Of a stretch of DNA of 33,406 bases, positions 1 through 8,960 are shown one piece after another. The notes beneath the pieces are model-generated. The model had not been told where the DNA came from and did no database searches. It saw nothing but the letters and a program-made list of their open reading frames with translations. Every line of letters starts with the position of its first letter. Position 1 is the stretch's first letter. The position numbers and the translations under genes are program-made. This DNA comes from Fragilaria crotonensis. Its lineage: Eukaryota > Bacillariophyta > Fragilariophyceae > Fragilariales > Fragilariaceae. The stretch is from contig JAKSYS010000684.1 in assembly GCA_022925895.1 (NCBI GenBank), positions 1 to 33,406 on the forward strand, read 5' to 3'.

Positions 1-169
1 CCACATCGATGATGACGTCCTTTATGCCTGTCTCAAGTACCGATTCACAAAAGCCATTCCGAGTGCTCACTCCGCTCACAACAATCTAGAATCTACTAGC
101 TGTAGACTCGTTGCTACCAGACAAATTTCCATTCCTCCAAGTTTCAACCAAGCCTTTTGCAATCGAAGA

Positions 170-637
170 ATGAAGTTCTTGCACACCGCCTATCTTATCT
201 CCGTTCTCGCTCTATCCACAGCGCAAAAGGTTCAGATAGAGAACGGACAAGCGGAGAGGTTCCTAGCTGATCGCGACGTGTCGGCATCGGAGCTTGCAAC
301 GCATGCCACCTATGCCGATGGCTTATGGACCGCACTCGATGGTATCGTATATGACATTACCAGCTTTGTCCATCCTCCCGGTGAGAAGTACATTCTACGT
401 GTAGGAGGCATGGAGGCCGATGCCTTGTACATTGACGCATTCAACGCGAAGTATCATCCTTTTACAATCGCGCAGGTTGTTTCCCAACCCGGCATCTCCC
501 GCATCGGTCCTTTGGTCCTTGATCCTTCAGCAGCCCCGGTCAATCCCGCTGCCCCTGTGTCCTCGAATGGATCGACCATCGGCGATTTCTTCTACGGGTT
601 TATTACCGTGATGGCGGTAGTTGTTTCGTTGGCATAA
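170..637 (+). CDS. secreted cytochrome b5-like heme-binding protein
   Basis: A 155-residue protein. Residues 1-18 form a hydrophobic signal peptide ending at an S-T-A-Q site. Residues about 45-115 resemble a cytochrome b5-like domain: a W-T-A-L-D-G-I-V-Y-D-I-T stretch, then F-V-H-P-P-G, which replaces the usual H-P-G-G around the first heme-ligand His, then G-G-M-E-A-D-A, and a second candidate His in K-Y-H-P. A P/A/S-rich linker leads to a hydrophobic C-terminus of about 18 residues ending at the stop, which could be a GPI-attachment signal or a membrane tail. Known members of the family bind heme and carry electrons or bind lipophilic ligands; the secretory-pathway location is inferred from the signal peptide. 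The first ATG gives the signal peptide directly, which supports the start. The family call is fairly good; the exact role is unknown. Confidence 0.7.
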   Translation: MKFLHTAYLISVLALSTAQKVQIENGQAERFLADRDVSASELATHATYADGLWTALDGIVYDITSFVHPPGEKYILRVGGMEADALYIDAFNAKYHPFTIAQVVSQPGISRIGPLVLDPSAAPVNPAAPVSSNGSTIGDFFYGFITVMAVVVSLA

Positions 638-1024
638 TCATGACTATGGGCACTTCAATTGGGATGCCTCCTGAAATCTGTTACTGGAGTACATTTCTAG
701 GTCAAATAGGACTAACACGTTGTAATGTAGTGCATTGCTATTAAAGGGGTTCAAATGTTTTTTCCTGTCTTCCACCTTGATGTCCTGACCGACTGCCCTA
801 AAACACCTGATATCTGATATCCAATGAGGACACACGGTTCGATAAGTTTCATAGACCTGCGACCTGTAACGCGACGTCGTGAGAACTCATTCACTAGAAG
901 ATGCCATCAGACGGCGACTTACAAATGCATACTCACAAACATGCGTCACAATCGTTTTGATGCGCGTGCCTCATGCCGATTTGGCACGATTGGTTCCATC
1001 GAGCATAACAGTTCTGCTCAGTGC
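638..1024. other. intergenic stretch, no gene seen
   Basis: This covers the 3' flank of the cytochrome b5-like gene up to the left end of the retrotransposon. Only short reading frames without recognisable motifs are present. Its last bases (AGTGC, 1020-1024) are repeated just beyond the right LTR and form the insertion target duplication. Confidence 0.6.
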
Positions 1025-1143
1025 TGAGAAAAGGTGGACAGTATACAGTACAACGGTATGGGCGTAGACGCAGACCGCACAATTTAAGTTTATACGTTTA
1101 TATGTTCATACGTCTATCCTCGTTGCTTGCTGTACTTTACTCA
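1025..1143 (+). repeat. 5' LTR of the copia element
   Basis: A 119 bp repeat starting TGAG and ending CTCA. It matches the right LTR at every base except an 8 bp insertion (TATGTTCA, about 1101-1108). It is very short for an LTR. The ends form a 4 bp inverted repeat, TGAG/CTCA. Confidence 0.92.
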
Positions 1144-1712
1144 GTTTATCAGACCCAGATAGTCTCGATGGTCGTGCCAGGACCATTGTGGATTTGTCTC
1201 AACGAGAACCATTTGTCCGCGGAAGGGATTAACGCGGAACGACGGTCGCCGGCAACCGACATCATGCCGGATTCATGACTCATGACCATGAAGAATTCGC
1301 GGCGGGCCTGGGCATGCGTTGAACTGCCTTACTCTTGTGCACCTTAAATGTTGATGGTACATTGGCCTAGAGTATATATATCCTATCAACGGACAAACCG
1401 AGGATATACCGCACCGTACAGAAGGGTACGAAGGACGCTTCATTTCCTCCCCGAACCATCCGGGTAAAACGCCTATCGTCATTTTGGGATACACCTACCA
1501 GATGCACGACATTAATATATAAGGCACCCTAATTATTAACTTAATTGGGGCATCGCTAACCGTGAACAACCACAGGACCGTTGTGTACAACTGCCGGAAC
1601 GGTCATAGAACTCCCTATGTATGGGATACGAGGAGGAATAGGAAATGACTGCACAATTCTGAAGCAGACGCGAATTTCCTCCTACGCGAAAATCGTTCAT
1701 CTTTTCTGAAGC
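1144..1712 (+). other. untranslated leader of the copia element
   Basis: This 569 bp stretch between the 5' LTR and gag has no convincing gene. The primer-binding site should lie at its left edge; the bases there (GTTTATCAGACCC) do not begin with the TGG that pairs with a mature tRNA 3' end. The rest carries short frames without motifs. Confidence 0.6.
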
Positions 1713-3201
1713 ATGGAACCTGCCGCTGTTCGCACCGCTCTCGTCCGTATCGGTTTCGTTGAAGCAGCCGCCCTGGCTCTGACCGAAGAGCAGGGTTTGG
1801 ACTCCCTCGACGAAATCAGGATTCTCTCGGACGACGATATCGCGAACCTGTGCAAGCTACTACGTCGCCCTGGGGGTGTCGTCCAAGGGGTACTTAACGC
1901 CGCTGGGAACCCCGTCCCCAATCCGAGCTGAAACGAACTTGAAACTCGCGGCATTCTTTCTACGCCACAAGATCCGTACTGGCCGTACGGTCGCGCCGGC
2001 AGATGTGACCCTCGCCTCAATCCGGGCTCTTCGTGAGTTGCGTGAATTCGAGGAAACCTACAAGCCCTCGGAAGATGTGCCAACTATCAACGATAGAGAC
2101 TGGCCAAAGACGATGGAAACTATTCTTGAGTACCTACGTTCCTATTTGGGGGACAAGAAGATTCCTTTGGCCTACGTCGTTCGAGAGTCTGAAGACGTGC
2201 CGGTTGCCGATCCTGAAGGTGGCTACGCTACATTGCAGGACGAGATGATAGCCCGAGCACCGCATTTCTCGTTGGTAGCCGGCGTTCGTACAGCTGATCC
2301 AGCGTACTTGATCAACCGTGAGAAGGTGTGGGACGTTATCGCCCGCATCACTCGTTCTCATGATTGTTGGACATACGTGAAGCCTGCGCAACGCACACGC
2401 GATGGCCGGAAGGCATACCTTGCTTTGTACGCCCATTACCTAGGCCCGAACAATGTGGATAACATGGCCTCGCAGGCGGAATCCAAGCTGAACTCTACCG
2501 TCTACAATGGCGAACAGAGGAGGTGGAACTTTGAACGCTACGTCAACGTCCACAAGCAGCAGCACTCTATTATGGAGGGATTGGTCGAACACGGGTATGT
2601 CGGGATTGACCCACGGTCCAAGGTACGCTTCTTGATTGAAGGGATCAAGACCGACAAACTTGATTCCGTGAAGACTCGTATCTACTCCGACGCGACTCTC
2701 CGCAGTGATTTTGATGCGTGCGTCACCCTCTACCAAGACTTCATTAAGCAGATGTCCTCCAAGTCGAAGGGGAATCCGAGGGACGTTAACGTCTCCGAAG
2801 TCAAGGTTAGCGGGGGTAAGCGAAAGCATGCGAGTGACGAGGCGGAGGACCGTTACTACACGAAAGCGGAATATGATGCTCTTTCCCCTGCCCAGAAAAG
2901 GGATCTGGCCAACAAACGCGCGAAGCGTGGCCACAAACCCGGGGCGAAGGATAGCAAAACCGGAAAGAAGGAGAAAGGGAAGGGCGACTCAAACAAGGCA
3001 GTCAATAAGACCTTGAAGGGACTGAACCGGACCGTTGCCCAACTCGCCAAGCAAATGGGTAAAGCTGACATAGATGATGCGTCAGCCGCGTCCGATTCGT
3101 CGACTGGCACACAACCAAGCACTACTGCAAAGCACTCTGCTGGTACGAATCGTTCCAATTCGTCGCTCACCCGCCAGGCGAGCCCTAAGAAGTCGAAGTG
3201 A
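1713..3201 (+). pseudogene. gag: gag region of the copia element, frameshifted
   Basis: The N-terminal 72 residues (1713-1931) start with M-E-P-A-A-V-R and run into a TGA at 1929. The homologous reading continues in another frame (open from 1876) with R-A-E-T-N-L-K-L-A-A, typical of CoDi-type Gag as I recall it. The change of frame near 1915-1928 fits a one-base indel; a +1 programmed shift as in Ty1 is possible but sits far too early in gag. The long second frame (441 codons) ends in a Lys/Gly/Ser-rich basic tail and a stop at 3199. No CCHC zinc knuckle is visible. The product would be the capsid protein that packages the element RNA. Confidence 0.8.
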
Positions 3202-3228
3202 CACAGCACTTACCGAAACGGTTGCTGT
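3199..3228 (+). promoter_or_regulatory. in-frame gag-pol TGA followed by a stem-loop
   Basis: The gag frame ends in TGA followed by C, a known leaky context, and the protease frame carries on in the same frame without another stop. Two bases after the TGA an RNA hairpin can form: ACAGCA (3203-3208) pairs with TGCTGT (3223-3228), and ACCG (3212-3215) with CGGT (3219-3222), around an AAA loop. This could be a readthrough signal or just a nonsense mutation. Confidence 0.35.
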
Positions 3229-4314
3229 ACTCGCAATGTTTCGGCTCTTCGTTCGTTTAGTTCGGTCGATGTTTCGGTGACCGAATCTCGGACCGACCTC
3301 GACTCACACGCTGACCAATGCGTGATTGGCAGTAACGCGTTATTAGTCCACGATTATGACAGACCAATTAACGTATCCGGTTACGACCCTACCGGACCGG
3401 TCACTTCTAATCTGCGTACAATCTCTGCAGCATTGGCATATGATGATGCAGTGACCGGCCAAACTGTGATCTTGGTTATCAACCAAGCCATCTATATTCC
3501 GACGATTAGCCACAACCTACTCGCGACGATGCAAGTTCGCCTGAATGACGTCAAGATAAATGACACGCCACGATTCTTGACTGACAACCCTGATGAGCTC
3601 ACGCATTCGATCGTGATACCGATGGCTGATTCGGATGAACCATTCGTCATTCCTTTGTCTTTGAAAGGGGTTTCCTCGTCGTTTCCAACGAGGAAGCCGA
3701 CGCTTGAGGAATATGAGACACTTCCTCACTTAACCTTAACGAGCGACGAACCGGAATATGATCCGCACGATACGTCGTTCGCAGAACAGGAGGATGCGCT
3801 CACCAAGTATGTGTCAGAGACAGGGGACCGTATTGGTGCTGCACCCAGACCGCACCGAATTTGCATGGTCTCCAACACATCCCTGGCGCAGCAAACGAAC
3901 ATCGATCACGACGGTGTCCGACTCTCCCTGCAATCAATCTCAGTTGCATTGGACGAAGCCCTGTTACCGATCGAACTCGGCAGCTCCATTCAGACTGTCC
4001 GGGTGCGAGATAAAGGGAAGCAATTTGAAGCAGAGCACCTTGCGAAGAACATGGGTATCGACATACACACTGCCCGTCGAACGATGAAGGCGACCACCCA
4101 ACGTGGCATCCGGACACTGCTCCACCCTACGCTGTCACGCCGGTTTCGAACCAACGACAGACAGCTCCGATATCGTCGACTGCCGATCGACTGTTTTACG
4201 GATACGCTAATATCCAACACGGCATCGGCGAGGGGGAATAATTATGCACAGATCTTTGCGACGCCAGACGGATGGTGCCGTGCATACCCCATGCGCATGA
4301 AGGCTTGTCGATAA
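3202..4314 (+). pseudogene. pol: pol, protease and first half of integrase
   Basis: This frame is continuous with gag across the TGA at 3199. The aspartic protease active site reads L-D-S-H-A-D-Q-C, with D-S-H in place of the usual D-S/T-G, a form I associate with diatom copia elements; a second conserved patch is I-Y-I-P-T-I-S-H-N-L-L. The region from about 4010 is the start of integrase, ending with T-L-S-R-R-F-R-T-N-D-R and the first catalytic Asp in C-F-T-D-T-L (about 4201). The usual HHCC zinc-binding set is not clear. The frame ends at 4314 because homologous sequence continues in another frame from about 4290; several residues expected between Y-P-M and A-H-E are missing, so a small deletion of 3n+1 or 3n+2 bases is the likely cause. 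Confidence 0.85.
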
Positions 4315-5324
4315 TGTTCCAGAGGGAGGGCGTTCCGAACACCCTCATAATGGACAACGCGAAGGAACAACTTCTCGGTGACTTCCGCAGGAAATGCCGG
4401 GAAGTGGGCACGAGAGTCAAGCAGACAGAGCCCCATACGCCTTGGTCGAATGCGGCTGAGGCGGCGATCCGGGAATTGAAGCGAGGAGTTGGTCGGCAGA
4501 TGGTTCGCTCAAAGGCGCCGAAGCGTCTTTGGGACCACTGCCTTGAGCGGGAGGCCTATGTGCGATCCCTGACTGCGCACGATCATTTCCGACTGAATGG
4601 GCAGGTGCCAGAAACGATAGTAAAGGGTGACACCGCCGATGTATCAGCGATTGCCCTGTTCGGTTGGTACGAGTGGGTTATGTTCCGCGACACATCAGCG
4701 ACATACCCCGACGACAAGATGGTCCTGGGCCGTGACCTAGGACCGGCTATTGATATTGGGCCTGCGATGACTCGCAAGGTCATCAAAGCGAATGGTGAGG
4801 TCGTTTATCGTTCCACAGTTCGTTCTTTGACACCAGACGAGCTGTTGGACGAAACGCACAAGAAAGAGAGGGAGGGATTCACCATGTCGGTCAACAAGAA
4901 GTTGGGCGATTCATTTAAGTATGAGGATTTCGTCACAGACCCGGAACTGGAGGACCTTGGGACTCCCATTTATGAACCATACGAAGATGGGGAGGAAGAA
5001 ACGGGTCCAAGATTTGTTCCTGAAGCCGATGACGTGGACGAGGACACCTATGACCAGTACGTCGGTGCTCAGGTCTTGCTACCGATAGGGGACTCCGTCC
5101 TGACGGCGAAGGTTCGCGGCAGGAAACGGCAGGCCGATGGAACCCTCCGGGGAAAATCAAATGTGAACCCCATCCTCGATACGCGCACGTATGAAGTCGA
5201 GTTCTCCGATGGCCAGAAAACAGAAGTTGCTGCTAATATCATCGCCCAAAACATGTATGCCCAGTGCGACTCGGAAGGTAACCAGTACCTACTCTTGGCC
5301 GGGATTACTGACCACAGGAGGTGA
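4272..5324 (+). pseudogene. pol: pol, second half of integrase
   Basis: This carries the rest of the integrase core: the second catalytic Asp in I-M-D-N-A-K-E-Q and the Glu in S-N-A-A-E-A-A-I-R-E-L-K. Together with the Asp in the previous frame it completes a D-D-E triad split over two frames. Downstream are the G-W-Y-E-W-V-M-F-R stretch and an acidic C-terminal linker (E/D-rich around 4960-5060) as in related pol proteins. The frame stops at 5322; the homologous reading then moves to the frame encoding E-S-A-V-A-R-A-D-M-W-I-Q-R and back again near 5365, so two compensating indels are likely. Confidence 0.85.
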
Positions 5325-5348
5325 ATCCGCTGTTGCTCGGGCGGATAT

Positions 5349-5575
5349 GTGGATTCAGAGGGCTCAAACCGACGTATGCGACAAACGACGAAAGGCTGGC
5401 ATCTTTGCGTCGAGTGGAAGGATGGGACGACGTCATGGGAGCGGCTAGCTGACCTAAAGGAGTCGAATCCGATTGAGGTCGCAGATACGCCGTCGCCCAT
5501 GGTATCGATGGAGAAGCAGCGTTTGCATGGTGGGTACCGTTCACGCTGAAACGGAGGAATCGCATCATCGCTGCA
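5349..5575 (+). pseudogene. pol: pol, integrase-RT linker with frameshift
   Basis: This part reads T-T-K-G-W-H-L-C-V-E-W-K-D-G-T-T-S-W-E-R-L, a segment with the look of a chromodomain-like strand pair, conserved before RT in related elements as I recall. The homologous reading changes frame at about 5485: it continues A-H-G-I-D-G-E-A-A-F-A-W-W-V-P in the frame that leads into RT. One missing base in the GA-TAC junction explains it. Confidence 0.75.
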
Positions 5576-7327
5576 GTGAACAAGCGTTATCATAAACGCA
5601 CTCACAAATTTGGGATCGAGATACCCAAGACATACGAGGATTGTGTGAGGATTGACCGTGAAAACGGCAACACACTATGGCAAAACGCAATCCGAAAAGA
5701 AATGTCAAAGGTTCGCGTCGCATTCGAAGTACTGGACGATGGGAACGACCCACCACCCACGTTCCAGGAAATGAAATGCCACTTAGTCTTCGACGTTAAA
5801 ATGGAAGACTTCCAGCGAAAGGCCCGGCTCGTGGCTGGTGGTCACATGACCAGGCCTACGTCCGGGACGGTTACATACGCGAGCGTCGTGTCACGCGAAT
5901 CAGTTCGGATCGCGCTAACTCTAGCAGCTCTGAACGATCTCGAGGTCAAGACCGCTGATATCGAGAACGCATACTAACGGCCCCGGTTGGGAAAGATCTG
6001 GTGCCGTCTGGGACCTGAGTTCGGACAAGACGCCGGGAAACGTGCGATTATTGTCCGAGCCTTATATGGTTTGAAGTCGGCTGGGGCATCTTTTAGAAAT
6101 CACCTTGCAGACTGCATGCGACACCTTGGATGGGAGTCGTGCAAGGCCGACCACGACCTATGGTACAGACCAGAGGTACGCCCGGAAGATGGTTATAAGT
6201 ACTATGCATATTGTCTGTTATATGTGGACGATATTCTTGTCGTCCATCACGATGGGATCAAGGCTTTGAAGGACATTGATCACTTCTTCAAGACCAAGCC
6301 TGGCTCAATGCGTGATCCCGAGTTTTACCTTGGTGCGAAGCTGAGGACTGTAACCTTGCCAAATGGCGTTATCGCTTGGGGCATGAGCTCCAGCAAATAT
6401 ATCCAGGCTGCCGTCGCGAACGTAAGAGACTTTCACGCGGCGCAGTTCCCGACCAGGAAATGGGCAAAGCGGTCGTCTGGACCGTTCCCATTGAATTACT
6501 CACCCGAACTTGATGTCACGCCCGAGTTATCTCCCGAACATGCGGCATTTTACCAATCTCAGATCGGAGTTCTGCGATGGTGCGTCGAACTTGGGAGGGT
6601 GGACATCATAACGGAGGTGTCCGAACTGTCGTCATACCTCGTAATGCCACGTGAAGGCCACTTGGAAGCCGTATTTCACCTCTTCAACCATTTGGAGAAG
6701 AAACACAATGCCCGGATTGTATTCGACCCATCATATCCGGACATTGATCGAAGTGCCTTCAAAGAATGTGATTGGAAGGCATTTTACGGCGACGTGACGG
6801 AGGCGATACCGCCAAATGCACCACCACCCCGTGGGAAGGATGTAGACATTCGATTGTTTGTGGATTCAGATCATGCTGGGGATCAACGTACCCGAAGATC
6901 TCGGACTGGATTCCTCATTTACCTCAACATGTCTCCCGTGATATGGTATTCCAAGAAGCAGGCAACGATCGAAACGAGCGTCTTCGGCGCTGAATTCGTC
7001 GCCATGAAACACGGAATGGAGGCACTAAGGGGACTACGATATAAACTACGCATGATGGGAGTGCCCATTGACGGCCCGTCGTTTATTTATGGCGACAACA
7101 TGTCGGTGATCCACAATACGCAGAGGCCGGAATCGACGCTGAAGAAGAAATCGAATTCAGTGTGTTATCACGCAGTGCGTGAAGCCGTTGCCATGGGTGA
7201 ATGTATTACTGCACATGTATCAACCCATGACAATCCTGCTGACATATGTACGAAGATTATGCCAGGAGGACAGAAGAGAGACCATTTGGTTAGTCTCATC
7301 TTGTACGACCTTGCCGATCACACTTGA
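5576..7327 (+). pseudogene. pol: pol, reverse transcriptase and RNase H
   Basis: The frame has one internal stop (TAA at 5975-5977), right after D-I-E-N-A-Y, where an L-T-A-P-V reading in the neighbouring frame suggests one base lost and one gained within about 15 bp. RT motifs: K-A-R-L-V-A-G-G-H (about 5818), R-A-L-Y-G-L-K-S-A-G and the catalytic Y-V-D-D in L-L-Y-V-D-D-I-L-V (about 6218). RNase H follows with all four acidic residues: D in F-V-D-S-D-H-A-G-D, E in F-G-A-E-F-V-A, D in Y-G-D-N-M-S and D in N-P-A-D-I-C-T-K. The last frame ends at 7327, 160 bp before the 3' LTR. RT and RNase H together copy the element RNA to DNA in the virus-like particle. Confidence 0.92.
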
Positions 7328-7479
7328 TGCTCCCCCTCCGAGGAGGTTCGCAGGTTATTCAGGGTTCCCTTGTCCCATGTCTAGTGGTGACTAAATATCA
7401 GTGTGCATATCTAGAATGAGGCAATACGACGCGAAGTCCACCATGGCGACCTAACATGTCAATCCTGCCCTATTAGCTC

Positions 7480-7487
7480 GAGGGGAC
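7480..7487 (+). other. polypurine tract of the copia element
   Basis: A purine run (GAGGGGA) directly before the 3' LTR, at the position where plus-strand DNA synthesis is primed in LTR elements. It is short, so the call rests on position. Confidence 0.55.
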
Positions 7488-7598
7488 TGAGAAAAGGTGG
7501 ACAGTATACAGTACAACGGTATGGGCGTAGACGCAGACCGCACAATTTAAGTTTATACGTTTATACGTCTATCCTCGTTGCTTGCTGTACTTTACTCA
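7488..7598 (+). repeat. 3' LTR of the copia element
   Basis: A 111 bp copy of the 5' LTR, identical except for the 8 bp absent here. It is followed at once by GTGCT, matching the bases before the 5' LTR. Confidence 0.92.
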
Positions 7599-7740
7599 GT
7601 GCTTAGGAATTGTGGAAGATACGATGACGACGACGTTCTTGGCAAATTTATGGCGCAACCAAAATTTGCGGCGCGCGCCAGTAATTGAATCATGGACCAA
7701 ATGTGTGTGCTCACGGGTGGTATGATTTGCCTTCAAAGTA

Positions 7741-7798
7741 GCACCCTATAGAAACCTAATTTTTATCCATCGGACAAAAATAGGTTTCTAAAGGGTGC
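7741..7798. repeat. 58-nt near-perfect foldback
   Basis: Arms 7741-7768 and 7772-7798 are reverse complements with one mismatch, a one-base bulge and one G/A difference, around a 3-nt loop (ATC). The outer ends are GCACCC and GGGTGC. It could be a tiny foldback element relic or a hairpin RNA source; there is nothing else to decide between them. Confidence 0.75.
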
Positions 7799-8109
7799 TC
7801 GACCAATTTTGCGTGCGCAGATATAGCATCAGGGGTGGTGATGCTCTTAGGGGATCCATACCATTCAGTTGGTGGGATACCTGCATGCAACAAGGCAGAG
7901 TATTGTCAGGCATAAGTGCAATTATAAGTTCATGCTGATTAGTCCTTAGGGCTCCTTTCTATCTTGGTTATCCTTGCTTGTTGTCTTGTTCTCAAGGCTT
8001 TGAACCGTATTGATTGGTGGTCTACTCCGAGTACTTGACTACTTGGAGTACTCCTGTAGTACTTACTACTGTGAACTGTTGCTGTTTTAAACAAAGTTGT
8101 TTTAAACAG

Positions 8110-8146
8110 TTTAAAACAAATTCAAAATCTGAATTTGTTTAAAACA
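8110..8146. repeat. 15-bp-arm AT-rich palindrome
   Basis: GTTTAAAACAAATTC (8110-8124) and its exact reverse complement (8132-8146) flank a 7-nt loop. GTTTTAAAC-like words recur just upstream (8085-8110). Confidence 0.8.
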
Positions 8147-8218
8147 CAACGATATTAAAACACTATAAATATAGAGTGGTTTTTGGTATTAATACACCTT
8201 TCTCATTTCTACGCATAC

Positions 8219-8375
8219 TATGTTAATGTTATTCGAAGGTATGTTATTCGAAGGAAACACATCAGCAGCCAGAGTTGCAAAATCTTTTGTGTCTCTCACC
8301 AGGAGTGCTATGTTGTCCTTATTGTTCTCATTGGTGGTCCCCTTGATGTTGTTGGCAGCAGGGAAGCGCAACAAT
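8219..8375. repeat. left inverted arm beside the satellite
   Basis: The segment containing GGAAACACATCAGCAG and TGGTCCCCTTGATG matches, in reverse orientation and with much divergence, the segment at about 8815-8945 to the right of the satellite. In the protein view, plus-strand E-G-N-T-S-A-A here corresponds to minus-strand E-E-G-N-T-S-A-V at the 3' end of the protease pseudogene. It starts with a tandem copy of TGTTATTCGAAGG (8220-8252). It looks like a fragment of the same gene family. Confidence 0.5.
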
Positions 8376-8785
8376 ATATTGTATGTACAATATATTGCAA
8401 TATATTGTTACCAATATATTGTATTGGTTCGTCTGACAATAACAATATATTGTATTGGCGTTTCCAACAATACCAATACATTGTATTGGTAGGTCCAACA
8501 ATAGCATTATATTGTATTGGTAGGCCTAACAATAACAATATATTGTACAGTATATTGTATATGTACAGTAAGCAGTGTACCAGCGTGACGTACGTAGTAT
8601 GACGTACTGCGAGTATAAACAATATATTGCAATATATTGTTATCAATATATTGTATTGGTCTGTCGGATAATAACAATATATTGTATTGGTCTGTCGGAC
8701 AATAACAATATATTGTATTGGTCTGTCCGACAATAACAATATATTGTATTGGTTTGTCCAACAATAACAATATATTGTATTGTAA
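8371..8785. repeat. 30-31 bp palindrome-containing tandem repeat (satellite)
   Basis: About ten units with period 30-31 bp and a consensus of AACAATATATTGTATTGG followed by TCTGTCGGACAAT. Each unit carries the palindrome CAATATATTG. The units fall in two blocks (about 8371-8545 and 8619-8785) whose starts are alike, separated by a 75 bp spacer with a GACGTAC/GTACGT cluster. The right block is more uniform, so it expanded more recently. Long reading frames on both strands here are by-products of the repeat. Confidence 0.9.
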
Positions 8786-8811
8786 AATCAAAAACCAACA
8801 ATACAATAACA

Positions 8812-8960
8812 ATATTATTGTGCGCATCCCTGGTTGGCAGCACCATCAACCTGCAAGGGACCACTCAATACCGTATCCTGATCATCAGTACAATCGATGG
8901 TTGGGACACTACTGCAGATGTGTTTCCCTCCTCGGCAATAAAGAGCAGATGGAAGCATTT
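8812..8960. repeat. right inverted arm beside the satellite
   Basis: This is the reverse-orientation partner of 8219-8375. Shared landmarks are TGCGC-TCCCTG next to the satellite edge, the GGGACCA segment and GATGTGTTTCC. It overlaps the 3' end of the protease pseudogene on the minus strand. Confidence 0.5.

Larger units (their letters stand above)
1025..7598 (+). mobile_element. Ty1/copia LTR retrotransposon, CoDi-like, decayed
   Basis: A 6.57 kb element bounded by direct repeats that begin TGAG and end CTCA. The order gag, protease, integrase, reverse transcriptase, RNase H, with integrase before RT, defines Ty1/copia (Pseudoviridae). The protease (D-S-H-A-D), integrase and RT sequences look like the diatom CoDi lineage as I remember it. 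GTGC with its shared neighbouring bases (A-GTGC-T) lies just outside the left LTR and just after the right LTR and acts as the target duplication. The coding region has at least six disruptions: frameshifts near 1915, 4300, 5322, 5365 and 5485, and a stop at 5975, plus a gag-pol stop at 3199. An autonomous cycle is therefore unlikely. A purine tract (about 7480-7486) precedes the right LTR. Confidence 0.93.
7599..8218. other. intergenic stretch with palindromes, no gene seen
   Basis: No reading frame with recognisable motifs. It holds a short TGGCGC/GCGCCA inverted pair (7651-7680), a 58-nt foldback (7741-7798), GTACTCC-like words near 8030-8060, and an AT-rich palindrome (8110-8146). Confidence 0.6.

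Noticed and set aside
8183..8864. Long open frames on both strands across the satellite
   Set aside because: They arise because the 30-31 bp unit lacks stops in several frames; the proteins are simple Ile/Tyr/Gln repeats.
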